A stretch of DNA of 64,000 nucleotides. It comes from an uncultured Mycoplasmatota bacterium. GTDB lineage: Bacteria > Bacillota_I > Bacilli_A > RF39 > UBA660. This document shows, piece after piece, positions 1-8,701 of this stretch. Within the stretch, counting starts at the first letter, position 1, and each line of letters opens with the position of its first letter. Position numbers and translations under genes: made by a program. The DNA lies in the NCBI GenBank assembly GCA_947165285.1, contig CAMUZS010000004.1:1-64000 (forward strand). Reading direction: 5' to 3'. The notes under the pieces are model-generated. The model made no database searches. It saw only the letters and a list, made by a program, of their open reading frames with translations, and had not been told where the DNA came from.

Positions 1-205
1 CTAATGTAACTGCAGCTGTTTCTACTGGACTTGAAAATGACACTTTAACAGTACATACAGCAGTTTGACTAGTTCCTCCTACAATTTTAATTGTTTCTGG
101 TGTACAAGAAATTGATGCACCATTACTAACAGCTTTAACACTAACAGTTACTGCAAATAAAGCTATTAACATAACAACAAACATACTTACTCTTTTTAGT
201 TTCAT
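1..205 (-). CDS. secreted protein, N-terminal fragment
   Basis: An open frame starts at an ATG at 205 on the minus strand, preceded by an AGGGAGAG ribosome binding site, and runs off the left edge of the window. The visible 68 residues start MKLKRVSMFVVMLIALF, a basic start followed by a hydrophobic stretch, so a signal peptide is likely. The mature part that can be seen is rich in Ser, Thr and Val with two cysteines, as in beta-sandwich surface proteins. The family cannot be named from so little. It diverges from the sortase gene to its right, so a role at the cell surface fits, but this is inference. Confidence 0.7.
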   Translation of the reverse strand, partial: MKLKRVSMFVVMLIALFAVTVSVKAVSNGASISCTPETIKIVGGTSQTAVCTVKVSFSSPVETAAVTL

Positions 206-347
206 AATATTACTCTCCCTTACTATCATTTCCTATTATGATTTAATTATAACAAATATTTTAAAAAAAACAATAATATTTGATACTTTTTAGTAAATTT
301 TTGTCAAATTATGTTATTATAGTAATATAAGAATAATGGTGGTTATA

Positions 348-1883
348 ATGAAGAATATTTTAATAACAACTAAAACAGATAATTTAGTAATTAATTATAA
401 TTATCAAAATGATAATCCTAGTGGTTTATTATTTGATGAAAATTATGTAAAAGATAATCCACAAGTGGTAGCTACTTGTATGGATGAATTAATGTATAAT
501 AAAAAAATTAACACCATAGTTATTACTAAATTTGAATTATTGTATTTATTAAAAGATGTTTTAAAATTAATTAATCCTGTAGAAACATTATATATTAATG
601 ATGATAAAAACTTTACATATAAAGCTTATGAAATAATAATAGATATATCAAAATTCAAAAAGATTAATTGTTATTCTGTTCCTACGTATATGATGGATTT
701 ATTTAGTAAAAATCAAATAATTGTTGAATCTAGAGCAGAAATATTATTTACAAGTAATTTTATGGAAGTAAATAATCTTACTTCTTATTCTAAAATTTAT
801 TATAAAAGCTCTTTAAAAATAGATCCTCCATTAACTGAACAAGATTTCTTAGATATTGAATCATTTTGTAAAGTAAATATTAATTTGAAATCAATACATT
901 TTAATGCGTGTAATCTTGATGGAATCGATAGAATATATAATATTTTAATTGAGAATAAAATTGAAAATGTAAAAATTTCAATACATGATAATATAACAAA
1001 TAAAGATATAATTAAAGAATTAAAGAAAAGAAAAAAATTATTAAGTAAAAATAAAATTTATTTGGAATTAAAATATACTGAAGAATATGTAAGTAAAAAC
1101 TATATTAAACAAATTCTTACTACTACTTTAATTTTTTGTGCATTTATTACACTAACTATAGCTGGTGGATCAACAGCATATATTTTAATTAGTAATAAAG
1201 AATCTGAAAAAAATGTGGAACAAATCCTTGATAAAATAGAAGAAAAAATAGCACAAGATAATCATGATAGCCAACCAATTGATAATAATATAGAATTGCA
1301 TCCTAATGATTCAATTGACACTAAAATAATTCCTAATATGAAAAGTATTAAAGAATTAAATAGTGATTCTGTTGGTTGGATTAAAGTTTCTGGAACAAAT
1401 ATTGATTATCCAGTTGTTCAAACAACTGATAATGAATTTTATTTAAATCATAATTTTGATAAAAACTACGATTATAATGGTTGGGTTTATATGAATTATA
1501 TGAACAATGCTAAAGATTTAGATAAAAATACAATTTTATTTGCTCACAATAGATATTATAGTGGTGTTATGTTTGGAACCTTACATAAAGTTACTAATAA
1601 GCAATGGTATGAAGATGCTAAGAATTTACCAATTTATTACAATACTCTATTTGACGAATTAGAATGGGAAGTATTTTCTATTTATAGAGTTGATGCAGTT
1701 CAAGATTATTTAAAAACTAATTTTTCAAGTGATCAAGAATTCTTAGAATTTATAGATCTATTAAGAAGTAGAAGCATATTTAATAGTGATATAGAAATTA
1801 CAGCTGATGATAAAATACTTACACTTTCAACATGTGTAGAAAATGATCAAAGATTAGTTGTTCATGCAGTATTAAAGAGTTAA
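348..1883 (+). CDS. class B sortase with large N-terminal cytosolic domain
   Basis: The last 170 residues form a class B-type sortase, a membrane transpeptidase that attaches surface proteins to the cell wall. Visible hallmarks are VGWIKVSGTNIDYPVVQ, a catalytic His near residue 400 (FAHNRYYSGVMFG), and TLSTC with Cys near residue 495 followed by the RLVVHA arginine. One membrane helix lies around residues 255-280, with a charged, Asn/Asp-rich linker after it. The first 250 residues precede that helix and should face the cytoplasm; usual class B sortases have only a short N-terminal anchor, so this is odd. They resemble no domain I can name. The start at 348 is chosen because GGTGG sits 5 bases upstream; an in-frame ATG at 336 overlaps that site. 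The substrate is not evident in this window. Confidence 0.85.
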   Translation: MKNILITTKTDNLVINYNYQNDNPSGLLFDENYVKDNPQVVATCMDELMYNKKINTIVITKFELLYLLKDVLKLINPVETLYINDDKNFTYKAYEIIIDISKFKKINCYSVPTYMMDLFSKNQIIVESRAEILFTSNFMEVNNLTSYSKIYYKSSLKIDPPLTEQDFLDIESFCKVNINLKSIHFNACNLDGIDRIYNILIENKIENVKISIHDNITNKDIIKELKKRKKLLSKNKIYLELKYTEEYVSKNYIKQILTTTLIFCAFITLTIAGGSTAYILISNKESEKNVEQILDKIEEKIAQDNHDSQPIDNNIELHPNDSIDTKIIPNMKSIKELNSDSVGWIKVSGTNIDYPVVQTTDNEFYLNHNFDKNYDYNGWVYMNYMNNAKDLDKNTILFAHNRYYSGVMFGTLHKVTNKQWYEDAKNLPIYYNTLFDELEWEVFSIYRVDAVQDYLKTNFSSDQEFLEFIDLLRSRSIFNSDIEITADDKILTLSTCVENDQRLVVHAVLKS

Positions 1884-1937
1884 TTACTCTTTTTTTATTT
1901 TTATGATATAATTATTTATAATAAGGAGGTAACATAT

Positions 1938-3422
1938 ATGGTAGATAATACCAATAATATAATTCCTGATAAAAACAATATAGAATTTACATATGATTAT
2001 TTAAAACAATATAAGAAGGAGATTATTGTTACCATAATTAATAATTATTTTAATGAAGAAGAAAAAATAAATATTTTAAGAAATAAAGATTTTGTTAATG
2101 ATATGCCTACTTATTTAATAGAGTTAATGCTTAATAATATGAATTTTAAGTCTGTTTTTAATATGCTTCAAAATAAAGAATTATTAAATAAGATTTCTTC
2201 TTTAAATATAAAATTAACTCCCAAAGATAATATCTTTATTTCAAATTATTTAGATTCAAAAGAATTAATAGATAAATTAAATCATAATATGTTAAAAAAT
2301 ATGTTAATCAACATTAATAAACATGATGTTATAAATTATTTTAATAAGGATTATATTATATCTAAATTAACTATTGATGATATTTTAGATATTGCTATTT
2401 CTAAAAAAATAAATATCGTAAATGAGTTTAATTATATTAGTAATTTAAAAAAAGAAAAAATAATTTATTATATAAATAAGATGTGGCAAAATAATATTGA
2501 TTATTCTTTAGTAGATAATGATTATGTAAAAAATATACTATTTAATGATGTAGATTTTGAAGAAGTAATATATTTGTATGAATTAATAAATACTAAAAGT
2601 GTAATTACAGTACAAGGAAATAATCATAGTTTAGAATCTTTTAAAGCAATAATTGCTTGCCATAAATTATTTGGTATTAATAAATGTAAAGAAATATTAG
2701 AACATAATAATTTAAATAAAAAATATTTTTGCTTAGATGATTTTACTAATGCATTTAAAGATGTTGACATAAATAATTTAAATATTTCTAATGATTTATT
2801 GTCTTTTATCGATACTAATATTATTAAAGTATTGGAACATAATTATGATGATTTGGTATTTAGTTTTGGAAGTATAATTAATAATTATGATAATAGTTTT
2901 AATAATATAAGTATTAATCAAATTGATGATTTATTATTTAAAAAATATATAAGTAATACTAATATTAAATCTATTAATAAAAGCATTTTAAATAAACTAA
3001 TTAATAATTCTTTTGATAGTAATATTAACAATATTGTTAATAAATTATCTAATAAATATGATCAGATATTAAATGCTGATAATGATGTTATTATTACTAA
3101 TAACAAAATATATAGTTTTGTTAATAAAGAAGAATTATTAGGATTTGATATTATTAATAATGAAAATATAATACAAATAGATAATAAGTATATAAAAGTT
3201 AAAAAAATAGATAATGTTATTTATTTAGAAGATTTATCAAATAATTTAGATAATATTATTAATCAAATAATTGATGATTTACTAAATAATAATAATGTAA
3301 ATTATATCTTATTAAAATCTAATAAATATAATACTGGAATGAGATTATCTAACGATTATATATTGGTAGGATCTAATGTTTTAATAAATAAAGATTTATT
3401 GCAAAAACAAAAAATAAAGTAA
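1938..3422 (+). CDS. hypothetical Asn/Ile-rich helical protein
   Basis: A 494-residue protein starts after a near-perfect AAGGAGGT site. It has no signal peptide and no membrane helix and is very rich in Asn, Ile, Leu, Asp and Lys. Short alpha-helical units with hydrophobic spacing recur through the first 300 residues (leucine- and asparagine-rich segments such as LIELMLNNMNF and NKELLNKISSLNI), so an all-helical repeat fold is plausible. The last 100 residues have alternating hydrophobic strands. I do not recognise the family. It follows the sortase gene by 54 bases on the same strand and may be co-transcribed with it; it ends at a shared terminator. The function is unknown. Confidence 0.7.
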   Translation: MVDNTNNIIPDKNNIEFTYDYLKQYKKEIIVTIINNYFNEEEKINILRNKDFVNDMPTYLIELMLNNMNFKSVFNMLQNKELLNKISSLNIKLTPKDNIFISNYLDSKELIDKLNHNMLKNMLININKHDVINYFNKDYIISKLTIDDILDIAISKKINIVNEFNYISNLKKEKIIYYINKMWQNNIDYSLVDNDYVKNILFNDVDFEEVIYLYELINTKSVITVQGNNHSLESFKAIIACHKLFGINKCKEILEHNNLNKKYFCLDDFTNAFKDVDINNLNISNDLLSFIDTNIIKVLEHNYDDLVFSFGSIINNYDNSFNNISINQIDDLLFKKYISNTNIKSINKSILNKLINNSFDSNINNIVNKLSNKYDQILNADNDVIITNNKIYSFVNKEELLGFDIINNENIIQIDNKYIKVKKIDNVIYLEDLSNNLDNIINQIIDDLLNNNNVNYILLKSNKYNTGMRLSNDYILVGSNVLINKDLLQKQKIK

Positions 3423-3436
3423 GAAATTACTTTATT
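3413..3436. terminator. bidirectional intrinsic terminator
   Basis: A perfect 10-bp stem AATAAAGTAA / TTACTTTATT closes a GAAA loop (3423-3426) and is followed by T residues on the plus strand and flanked by A residues on the other side. It separates the convergent genes ending at 3422 and 3438 and overlaps the stop codon of the first. Confidence 0.8.
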
Positions 3437-3437
3437 T

Positions 3438-4829
3438 TTATTTACATGTAAATCCATTTTCTACATAATAATTTCTAACATCTTTTAAAGAAGTTAAATT
3501 ATTTGTATTTACTTTATTCTCTTCACTATAACTTTTAGTTTCTTTATCAATAGTATATTTTTCATTATTTTCAATATCTTTTAATTTATTATAAAAACCA
3601 AATGCATCAGTATAGCTATATTTTCTTACACCTCTTGATTGAACTAAATTGTTATTGCTATCAAAATCTAAAGTATCAACTATTTGTGTATAATATAAAT
3701 TATCATCAGAATTTATTTTTTCAGAAGTACATGTTAATGTAGTAGCTATATCTATAATTAAAACTTTAGTAGAAAATTCTGCTTCATTTCCAGCATCATC
3801 TCTTGCTCTTATTTTAGCTTCTTTTTCTCCAGCTTCTTCAGTATCTATTTCATATTCTAAATTATATGTACAATTAGATAAATCTTCACAAGATTCAACA
3901 ATCTCTTCTTTAGTTATTTTACTATTTTTAGAAAATTTTAGTTTATTATTATCTTTTATAGTAATAACAGGTGGTTTAGTATCTCTGATAGTTATTTGTC
4001 CATTTTTTACTACATTATTATGTTTAACAGAATACTTATAAGTTCCAGTTATATCTTTTGAAACATTAGATAAATCTAAAACATATTCCATATCATCTGC
4101 TTGATTTTGTTTATTAATATAATGTGATACTGTACTTGGTATATCCTCACCTAATTCAAATGTTAAATTTTTTACAGAATATAAACTTGGATTAGTTTTA
4201 TATCCAAAATAGTATCCAGCAAAAATCATTAATCCTATTACTATTACTACGAATATTTTAGCAAGAATTGATATAACCTTATCTGCTTTTGTAACAACTT
4301 TTACTTTTTTAGTTTTATCTTTTGGATCAACTTTTTGCTTAATTGTAATATCAATTGGTGATGGAAGTGGTGAATTATTCGCGGTAATTTGACCATTTGA
4401 AATATTACCAATAGTTTGTGATCCACTCGATCCAGTAGTTACAGCTGTTTCTACTATATTAACTACTTTATTTTGCTCCGCAACATTTGAAGTAACATTT
4501 TCTTGTGTTTCATTATTTTTATTTTTCTTTTTTAATTTTTTTTCTAATTTAGCTTGTTTAGCTCTTTCTTTAGCTAATCTTTTAGCTTCTTTTTTATCTT
4601 TTGGAATTGTATCTATAGTTACTGTTTTTGTTAAATCTTCAATATCAGGCACAGGGATTTTTTCATCTAATAATGGTTGTTTAATATCATCAATTTGATT
4701 TTGAATATCATTAGTTATTGTATTTTCTTGTTGAACTACAAAATCAGTTGATGTATTATTATCAACTGGATTATTATTAATATCATTATTATTTGTATTA
4801 TCAACTATTTCAATATCAAAATCATTCAT
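3438..4829 (-). CDS. single-pass membrane protein with extracellular Ig-like domain
   Basis: A 463-residue protein with three visible parts. Residues 1-180 are hydrophilic, Asn/Asp/Gln-rich, with a Lys-rich run near 85-110; there is no signal peptide. One membrane helix lies around 185-208 (FVVIVIGLMIFAGYYFGY). The C-terminal half is extracytoplasmic and includes an Ig-like beta-sandwich of the surface-protein type, shown by DTKPPVITIKD and RDDAGNEAEFSTKV. It ends with a small domain and a terminal Cys-Lys. The gene starts after an AGGGATTATT site and is monocistronic. Its layout (Asn-rich tail, one helix, extracellular domain ending in Cys plus a basic residue, and an SQTIG motif before the helix) is shared with the gene at 36071-37252. 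The function is unknown; a role at the envelope is inferred. Confidence 0.75.
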   Translation of the reverse strand: MNDFDIEIVDNTNNNDINNNPVDNNTSTDFVVQQENTITNDIQNQIDDIKQPLLDEKIPVPDIEDLTKTVTIDTIPKDKKEAKRLAKERAKQAKLEKKLKKKNKNNETQENVTSNVAEQNKVVNIVETAVTTGSSGSQTIGNISNGQITANNSPLPSPIDITIKQKVDPKDKTKKVKVVTKADKVISILAKIFVVIVIGLMIFAGYYFGYKTNPSLYSVKNLTFELGEDIPSTVSHYINKQNQADDMEYVLDLSNVSKDITGTYKYSVKHNNVVKNGQITIRDTKPPVITIKDNNKLKFSKNSKITKEEIVESCEDLSNCTYNLEYEIDTEEAGEKEAKIRARDDAGNEAEFSTKVLIIDIATTLTCTSEKINSDDNLYYTQIVDTLDFDSNNNLVQSRGVRKYSYTDAFGFYNKLKDIENNEKYTIDKETKSYSEENKVNTNNLTSLKDVRNYYVENGFTCK

Positions 4830-4897
4830 TTAATAATCCCTCTTTTATCCTTATATATAAAATATACTATTTTTTTATTTAAAATTCAATATTATTA

Positions 4898-4926
4898 TTG
4901 CTTTTTTATCATTTTTTTGTTATTCT
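4898..4926 (+). promoter_or_regulatory. sigma-A type promoter of tRNA-His
   Basis: TTGCTT (4898-4903) and TATTCT (4921-4926) are separated by 17 bases. The predicted start falls a few bases before the tRNA at 4939. Confidence 0.55.
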
Positions 4927-4938
4927 AAAGATGCTTAT

Positions 4939-5015
4939 GGCGGAATTGGTGAAGTGGTTAACACGCCGGATTGTGGCTCCGGTATGCGTGGGTTCGATTC
5001 CCACATTTCGCCCCA
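4939..5015 (+). tRNA. tRNA-His (GTG)
   Basis: A full cloverleaf can be drawn. The anticodon stem CCGGA/TCCGG encloses a GTG anticodon, the T arm is GTGGG-TTCGATT-CCCAC, and the acceptor pairs GCGGAAT with ATTTCGC (one G-T). The gene encodes the extra G at position -1 (4939) that pairs with C73 and marks tRNA-His, and the CCA end (5013-5015) is genome-encoded. It is a single-gene unit with its own promoter and terminator. Confidence 0.97.
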
Positions 5016-5027
5016 TTAAAAAAAATA

Positions 5028-5058
5028 AATACTAGATTTCATCTAGTATTTTTTTTCT
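5028..5058 (+). terminator. terminator of tRNA-His
   Basis: A 10-bp stem AATACTAGAT / ATCTAGTATT with a TTC loop is followed by a run of T. It also overlaps the 3' end of the frameshifted gene on the other strand. Confidence 0.85.
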
Positions 5059-5318
5059 TTTTCTCATTTTTATATTCTTTTATAGCTCCAATTATTAATA
5101 TTAAATCTGCTATTAAGCACAATATACCTGCAATATATGATGTATTATCTGTTCATAAATATTCCTATAAAACCTAAACACCCAATAACAGCTACACCAA
5201 CAATTAATATCAATAATAAACATGGTATTCTAATCCATGGACTGATCTTTTTTTCTTCGGCTACTTTTTGACTTCCATCCAATATTAAATCAAATATAAA
5301 TTCAATTATTAATTCCAT
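5039..5318 (-). pseudogene. frameshifted small two-helix membrane protein
   Basis: An ATG at 5318 opens a 57-residue frame (starting MELIIEFIFDLILDGSQKV) with one membrane helix around residues 33-55, ending in TAA at 5145-5147. If one base is skipped at 5150 the reading continues in the next frame as DNTSYIAGILCLIADLILII plus a Lys-rich tail to a TGA at 5039-5041. Together the parts form a typical small protein of about 90 residues: amphipathic start, basic turn, two membrane helices, basic C-terminus. The second part has no start codon of its own, so a broken gene, or an assembly error of one base, is more likely than two genes. The 3' end overlaps the tRNA-His terminator. The family is not recognised. 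Confidence 0.55.
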
Positions 5319-5435
5319 ATTTAATCACAAATCTCTTTTTTTAAAATTACTTCTTTAAGTTATTATAACACAATTATTAAACTTGTTTTTATATTCTTAT
5401 AGAGATAAAATATGTTTTAGAAAGAATGATGTAAT

Positions 5436-6458
5436 ATGAAGAAAAAATTAATTTTATTACTGTTAATAACTTGTTTTTTGTTCACAGGATGTAATAGTAA
5501 TAACATAGTAAATGAAGAACAAAATAATAATCAAATAGAAATAAATAATAAAGAAGAAAAACAAAAAAATGATAAAAATAATTATGTATCTTATAATGGT
5601 AATTTAAAGTTAGATAATATTAATATAGTTAATCAATACAGTGAAACGATTCAATTAAAAGGAATATCATCTCATGGAATTCAATGGTTTAATTATTTAA
5701 TAACTGATGAAAATATTAAAACTTTAAAATCATGGAATGCAAATGTATTTAGACTTGCAATGTATACCAAAGAAGGTGGATATATCGATAATAAAAATAT
5801 TTATAATGACTTAATTAAAGATATTGATTTAGTAATTCAAAATGATATGTATGTAATAATAGATTGGCATATATTAAGTGATAATAATCCAAATATTAAT
5901 AAAGAAGAAGCCAAAAGTTTTTTTAAAAAAATAAGTGATAAATATAAAAATACTCCAAATATAATATATGAAATATGTAATGAACCTAATGGTAATACAA
6001 AATGGGATGATATTAAAAAATATGCTGATGAAATAATTCCAATTATTAGAGAGAATTCAAATAATATAATAATTGTAGGAACGCCTACTTGGTCACAAGA
6101 TGTAGATAGTGTCATTGGAAATAGAATAAATGATAATAATGTTATGTATGCCCTACATTTTTATAGTGGTACTCATAAACAAGATTTAAGAAATAAAGCT
6201 AAGAAAGCACTTGATAATAACATTCCTATATTTATAAGTGAATTTGGGGTAAGTGATGCATCTGGTAATGGTGGAGTATATTTAGATGAAGCAAATAATT
6301 GGTTTGAATTTATAAATAACAATAATTTAAGTTATGTTAATTGGTCTTTAGCTGATAAAAATGAAAGTTCAGCTCTACTTCTTCCAAATAATAAAATAAT
6401 AAGCGATAAAACTTTATCTGAAAGTGGAAAATATATTAAAAAGATGATATCAAAATAA
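5436..6458 (+). CDS. GH5-family endoglucanase lipoprotein
   Basis: A secreted lipoprotein (lipobox LFTGC, Cys near residue 19) with an Asn-rich linker to about residue 55 and then a glycoside hydrolase family 5 TIM barrel. It is expected to cut beta-1,4-glucans outside the cell by a retaining mechanism. The acid/base Glu is near residue 183 in the NEP motif at the end of strand 4 (YEICNEPNG), and the nucleophile Glu is near 269 in FISEFGVSD. GISSHGIQWF and FRLAMYTKEGGY at the start match subfamily 2 cellulases, such as those of Bacillus. The length (340 residues) fits a bare catalytic domain, and no carbohydrate-binding module is present. The gene is monocistronic with a terminator directly after it. 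Beta-glucan specificity is inferred from the subfamily resemblance. Confidence 0.9.
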   Translation: MKKKLILLLLITCFLFTGCNSNNIVNEEQNNNQIEINNKEEKQKNDKNNYVSYNGNLKLDNINIVNQYSETIQLKGISSHGIQWFNYLITDENIKTLKSWNANVFRLAMYTKEGGYIDNKNIYNDLIKDIDLVIQNDMYVIIDWHILSDNNPNINKEEAKSFFKKISDKYKNTPNIIYEICNEPNGNTKWDDIKKYADEIIPIIRENSNNIIIVGTPTWSQDVDSVIGNRINDNNVMYALHFYSGTHKQDLRNKAKKALDNNIPIFISEFGVSDASGNGGVYLDEANNWFEFINNNNLSYVNWSLADKNESSALLLPNNKIISDKTLSESGKYIKKMISK

Positions 6459-6489
6459 AAAAACGTCATTTCATTGCAAGACGTTTTTT
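6458..6489. terminator. bidirectional intrinsic terminator
   Basis: A 10-bp stem AAAAAACGTC / GACGTTTTTT (6458-6467 and 6480-6489) with a 12-base loop serves two convergent genes. The last codons of the minus-strand gene (stop at 6466-6468) lie inside the hairpin. Confidence 0.8.
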
Positions 6490-6987
6490 ATTTTTATTAA
6501 CATTTATTACAATAATTACTGTTGAAATAATACCTACTATTATAAATACTCCAAAAATAATAGCAAATATTATAAATACAAAATTGATAATATTTTTTCC
6601 ATCTAAAACATCAAACAAATTTGTATTAACAATAACATATGAACCATTATCATTTTGTTTTAAAGTGAAATTTACTTCAAATCCACTTATTTTAAAATTA
6701 GGACCTTCTGCACCAACTATACCTTTTACTGTATAAGTATTATCTTCATTTTTCTTAATATCTTTAATTTCATATTTTAAATCTAATCCATTAATTTTGT
6801 CCTTTGTTAATTCACTTAATTGTTTATTAGCTTCATCAATATATTTAGTGGCATTTAAATCATCTTCATTAATATTTTTAATATATTCATTTATTGCTTC
6901 TTTAACACCACTTGGAATATCATCACTTGCATTAACTACTCCAACACTTATAAATAATAATAATATTAATAATATAACTTTTTTCAT
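6466..6987 (-). CDS. exported, C-terminally anchored hypothetical protein
   Basis: A 173-residue protein with a signal peptide (MKKVILLILLLFISVGVVNA), an extracytoplasmic domain of about 105 residues with alternating strands (a helical start, then sheets such as TYTVKGIVG and FEVNFTLKQ), and a C-terminal membrane helix around 137-162 followed by a basic tail. This gives a protein facing outward and held at its C-terminus. I do not recognise the family. It starts 15 bases after the last gene of the metal operon (7002-9944), on the same strand and with its own AGGAGAGCT site, so it may be the last gene of that operon. A metal-related role would be inference only. Confidence 0.7.
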   Translation of the reverse strand: MKKVILLILLLFISVGVVNASDDIPSGVKEAINEYIKNINEDDLNATKYIDEANKQLSELTKDKINGLDLKYEIKDIKKNEDNTYTVKGIVGAEGPNFKISGFEVNFTLKQNDNGSYVIVNTNLFDVLDGKNIINFVFIIFAIIFGVFIIVGIISTVIIVINVNKNKKRLAMK

Positions 6988-7001
6988 ATAAGCTCTCCTT
7001 T

Positions 7002-7802
7002 TTAATACTCTAAGTTATAAGAACTTACTTCCTTACAACTTCCATCACCATAAGAAAAACATTGATACACATAAGGGTCAAGTTTTGTTTCTAATTCTTT
7101 TATATTAATTACCTTAATATAAGTTATTATTCCCTGTGATTTATCGTTCATTGGTTCTAATATACCTTCAATTTCATACCATTTATCTTCACTTAAATTT
7201 AAATTATCATCCTTAAGAATAAAACCTATAAACTGCGCATCAGCAGCACAACAAGATATTGAAAATCTTCCTATTGCAACATAACCTTGTGGTATATATG
7301 ATGCTTTAGTTAATGCAAAACCTTTTAATTTAATAGTTTGACCATGATATTTTTTTGATTTTTCTACAAATGTTATATAACTTGATAATGTATCAAATGT
7401 TTCATCTTTTATATCAAAATAAGGATTAGAAAAATCATATTCACTATTTTTTATTTCTTCTTGTATTGTTGATACTTCATCTTTATTATCTTCTTGAACT
7501 TTTTGTTCAACATTATATTTTGTAGCTCTATTTAATGCTAATGAAGAAGTAAGTCTAGCATCACCTGATAGTATTAACATTAATATTGGAAGTAATAATA
7601 TTAAATCACTAATCTTAAATTTATATTCAAATTTATTATTAAAAATAATTATCAATGCCATAACTAATAGCAAAACTGAAGAGACTTTTATATATATTTG
7701 CATTTGTGGTGCTAAAAAATTTTTTAATAAATCACTAGAACATACATATATAATAATTCCAAAATATAATAAACATATTAATCCTAAATACTTCTTTTTC
7801 AT
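7002..7802 (-). CDS. YcgQ-like membrane protein (DUF1980 / TIGR03943)
   Basis: A 266-residue protein of the YcgQ (DUF1980, TIGR03943) family, the usual partner of YcgR-type permeases. Three or four hydrophobic segments lie in the first 85 residues. A soluble extracytoplasmic domain follows with the family signature RFSISCCAADAQFIGF near residue 180; the paired cysteines are candidates for metal binding. The C-terminus has two more cysteines. The start overlaps the permease stop by 4 bases (ATGA), so the two are translationally coupled, as expected for subunits of one transporter. The substrate is not known; the Fur-family regulator at the head of the operon suggests a metal ion. Confidence 0.88.
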   Translation of the reverse strand: MKKKYLGLICLLYFGIIIYVCSSDLLKNFLAPQMQIYIKVSSVLLLVMALIIIFNNKFEYKFKISDLILLLPILMLILSGDARLTSSLALNRATKYNVEQKVQEDNKDEVSTIQEEIKNSEYDFSNPYFDIKDETFDTLSSYITFVEKSKKYHGQTIKLKGFALTKASYIPQGYVAIGRFSISCCAADAQFIGFILKDDNLNLSEDKWYEIEGILEPMNDKSQGIITYIKVINIKELETKLDPYVYQCFSYGDGSCKEVSSYNLEY

Positions 7803-8692
7803 AAATACACCACCATTAAGGAAAAGAAAAATATGATAATAAATATTAATGATATTAATGTTATTACAAAACTTTTTTTATAATTTCCAAATAATACAAT
7901 AGTATTTTTAATATCAATCATTGGTCCCAATAATAAATAAGCCATTATAGATCCATTTGAAAATATTGAAGATAATGATTTACCAACAAAAGAATCTGAT
8001 GTTGAACATAAGGATATAAGATATGCAAATATCATCAATGTAATAATTGAAAGTATTTGATTATTATTAAACATAACTAAAATATCTCTTGGAAGTAAAA
8101 CTTGGACTAAACTTGCAATTAGAGCACCAAACATCAAATACTTTACTACCTCAAACATATCAAGTGCAGTATGTTTAAAAATACTTAATAAATCATTTTT
8201 AAATGTGTGCTTTATTTTATGATGACAATGATCACAACTATCATCATTATTATTAGTGACAATATCTTTTTTATCAAATATTATTCCAATAATAATACCT
8301 ATAATTAAGGCTATTAATACTCCAAATAATAATCTATACCAAAAAATAGTAGGATTTGTTTTATAAAATGCTGTATATGTTGAAAAAAGAACAACTGGAT
8401 TAATAATTGGAGATGCAAGCATAAATGAAATTGCTACATTTACAGGTACTTTTTTCTTTAATAATCTTTTTGATACTGGAATAACAGCACAATCACATGC
8501 TGGTAAAAAAAATCCTAGAAAAATACCAACTATGGAACCCAAAATTTTATTTTTCGGAATTATTTTAGCAATAGTTTCATTAGATACATATGTTTCAATA
8601 GTTGCAGATATTAATGATCCTAATAATAAAAATGGTAAGCTTTCAAAAAAAATCGAAATAAATATAATAGATATGTTTTTTATTACATCCAT
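7799..8692 (-). CDS. YcgR-like permease (DUF318 / ArsP_1 family)
   Basis: An integral membrane permease of 297 residues with about eight helices from the predicted-permease family PF03773 (YcgR, COG0701). Family features are FFESLPFLLLGSLISA at the start, FFLPACDCAVIPVSKRLLKK with a conserved CDC near residue 65, and ASPIINPVVL. A central cytosolic loop near residues 150-165 carries a Cys/His cluster (SCDHCHHKIKH) that could bind a metal. An ATGA overlap couples it to the downstream YcgQ-like gene, and it lies 9 bases after the PF11449-type transporter. Members of the superfamily move arsenicals or are linked to zinc; here the cargo is unproven. The AGGAGGATATC site supports the start. Confidence 0.9.
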   Translation of the reverse strand: MDVIKNISIIFISIFFESLPFLLLGSLISATIETYVSNETIAKIIPKNKILGSIVGIFLGFFLPACDCAVIPVSKRLLKKKVPVNVAISFMLASPIINPVVLFSTYTAFYKTNPTIFWYRLLFGVLIALIIGIIIGIIFDKKDIVTNNNDDSCDHCHHKIKHTFKNDLLSIFKHTALDMFEVVKYLMFGALIASLVQVLLPRDILVMFNNNQILSIITLMIFAYLISLCSTSDSFVGKSLSSIFSNGSIMAYLLLGPMIDIKNTIVLFGNYKKSFVITLISLIFIIIFFFSLMVVYL

Positions 8693-8701
8693 GATATCCT
8701 C

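Noticed and set aside
4971-5177. A 68-residue plus-strand frame
   Set aside because: It begins inside tRNA-His and crosses its terminator, so it is not a gene.
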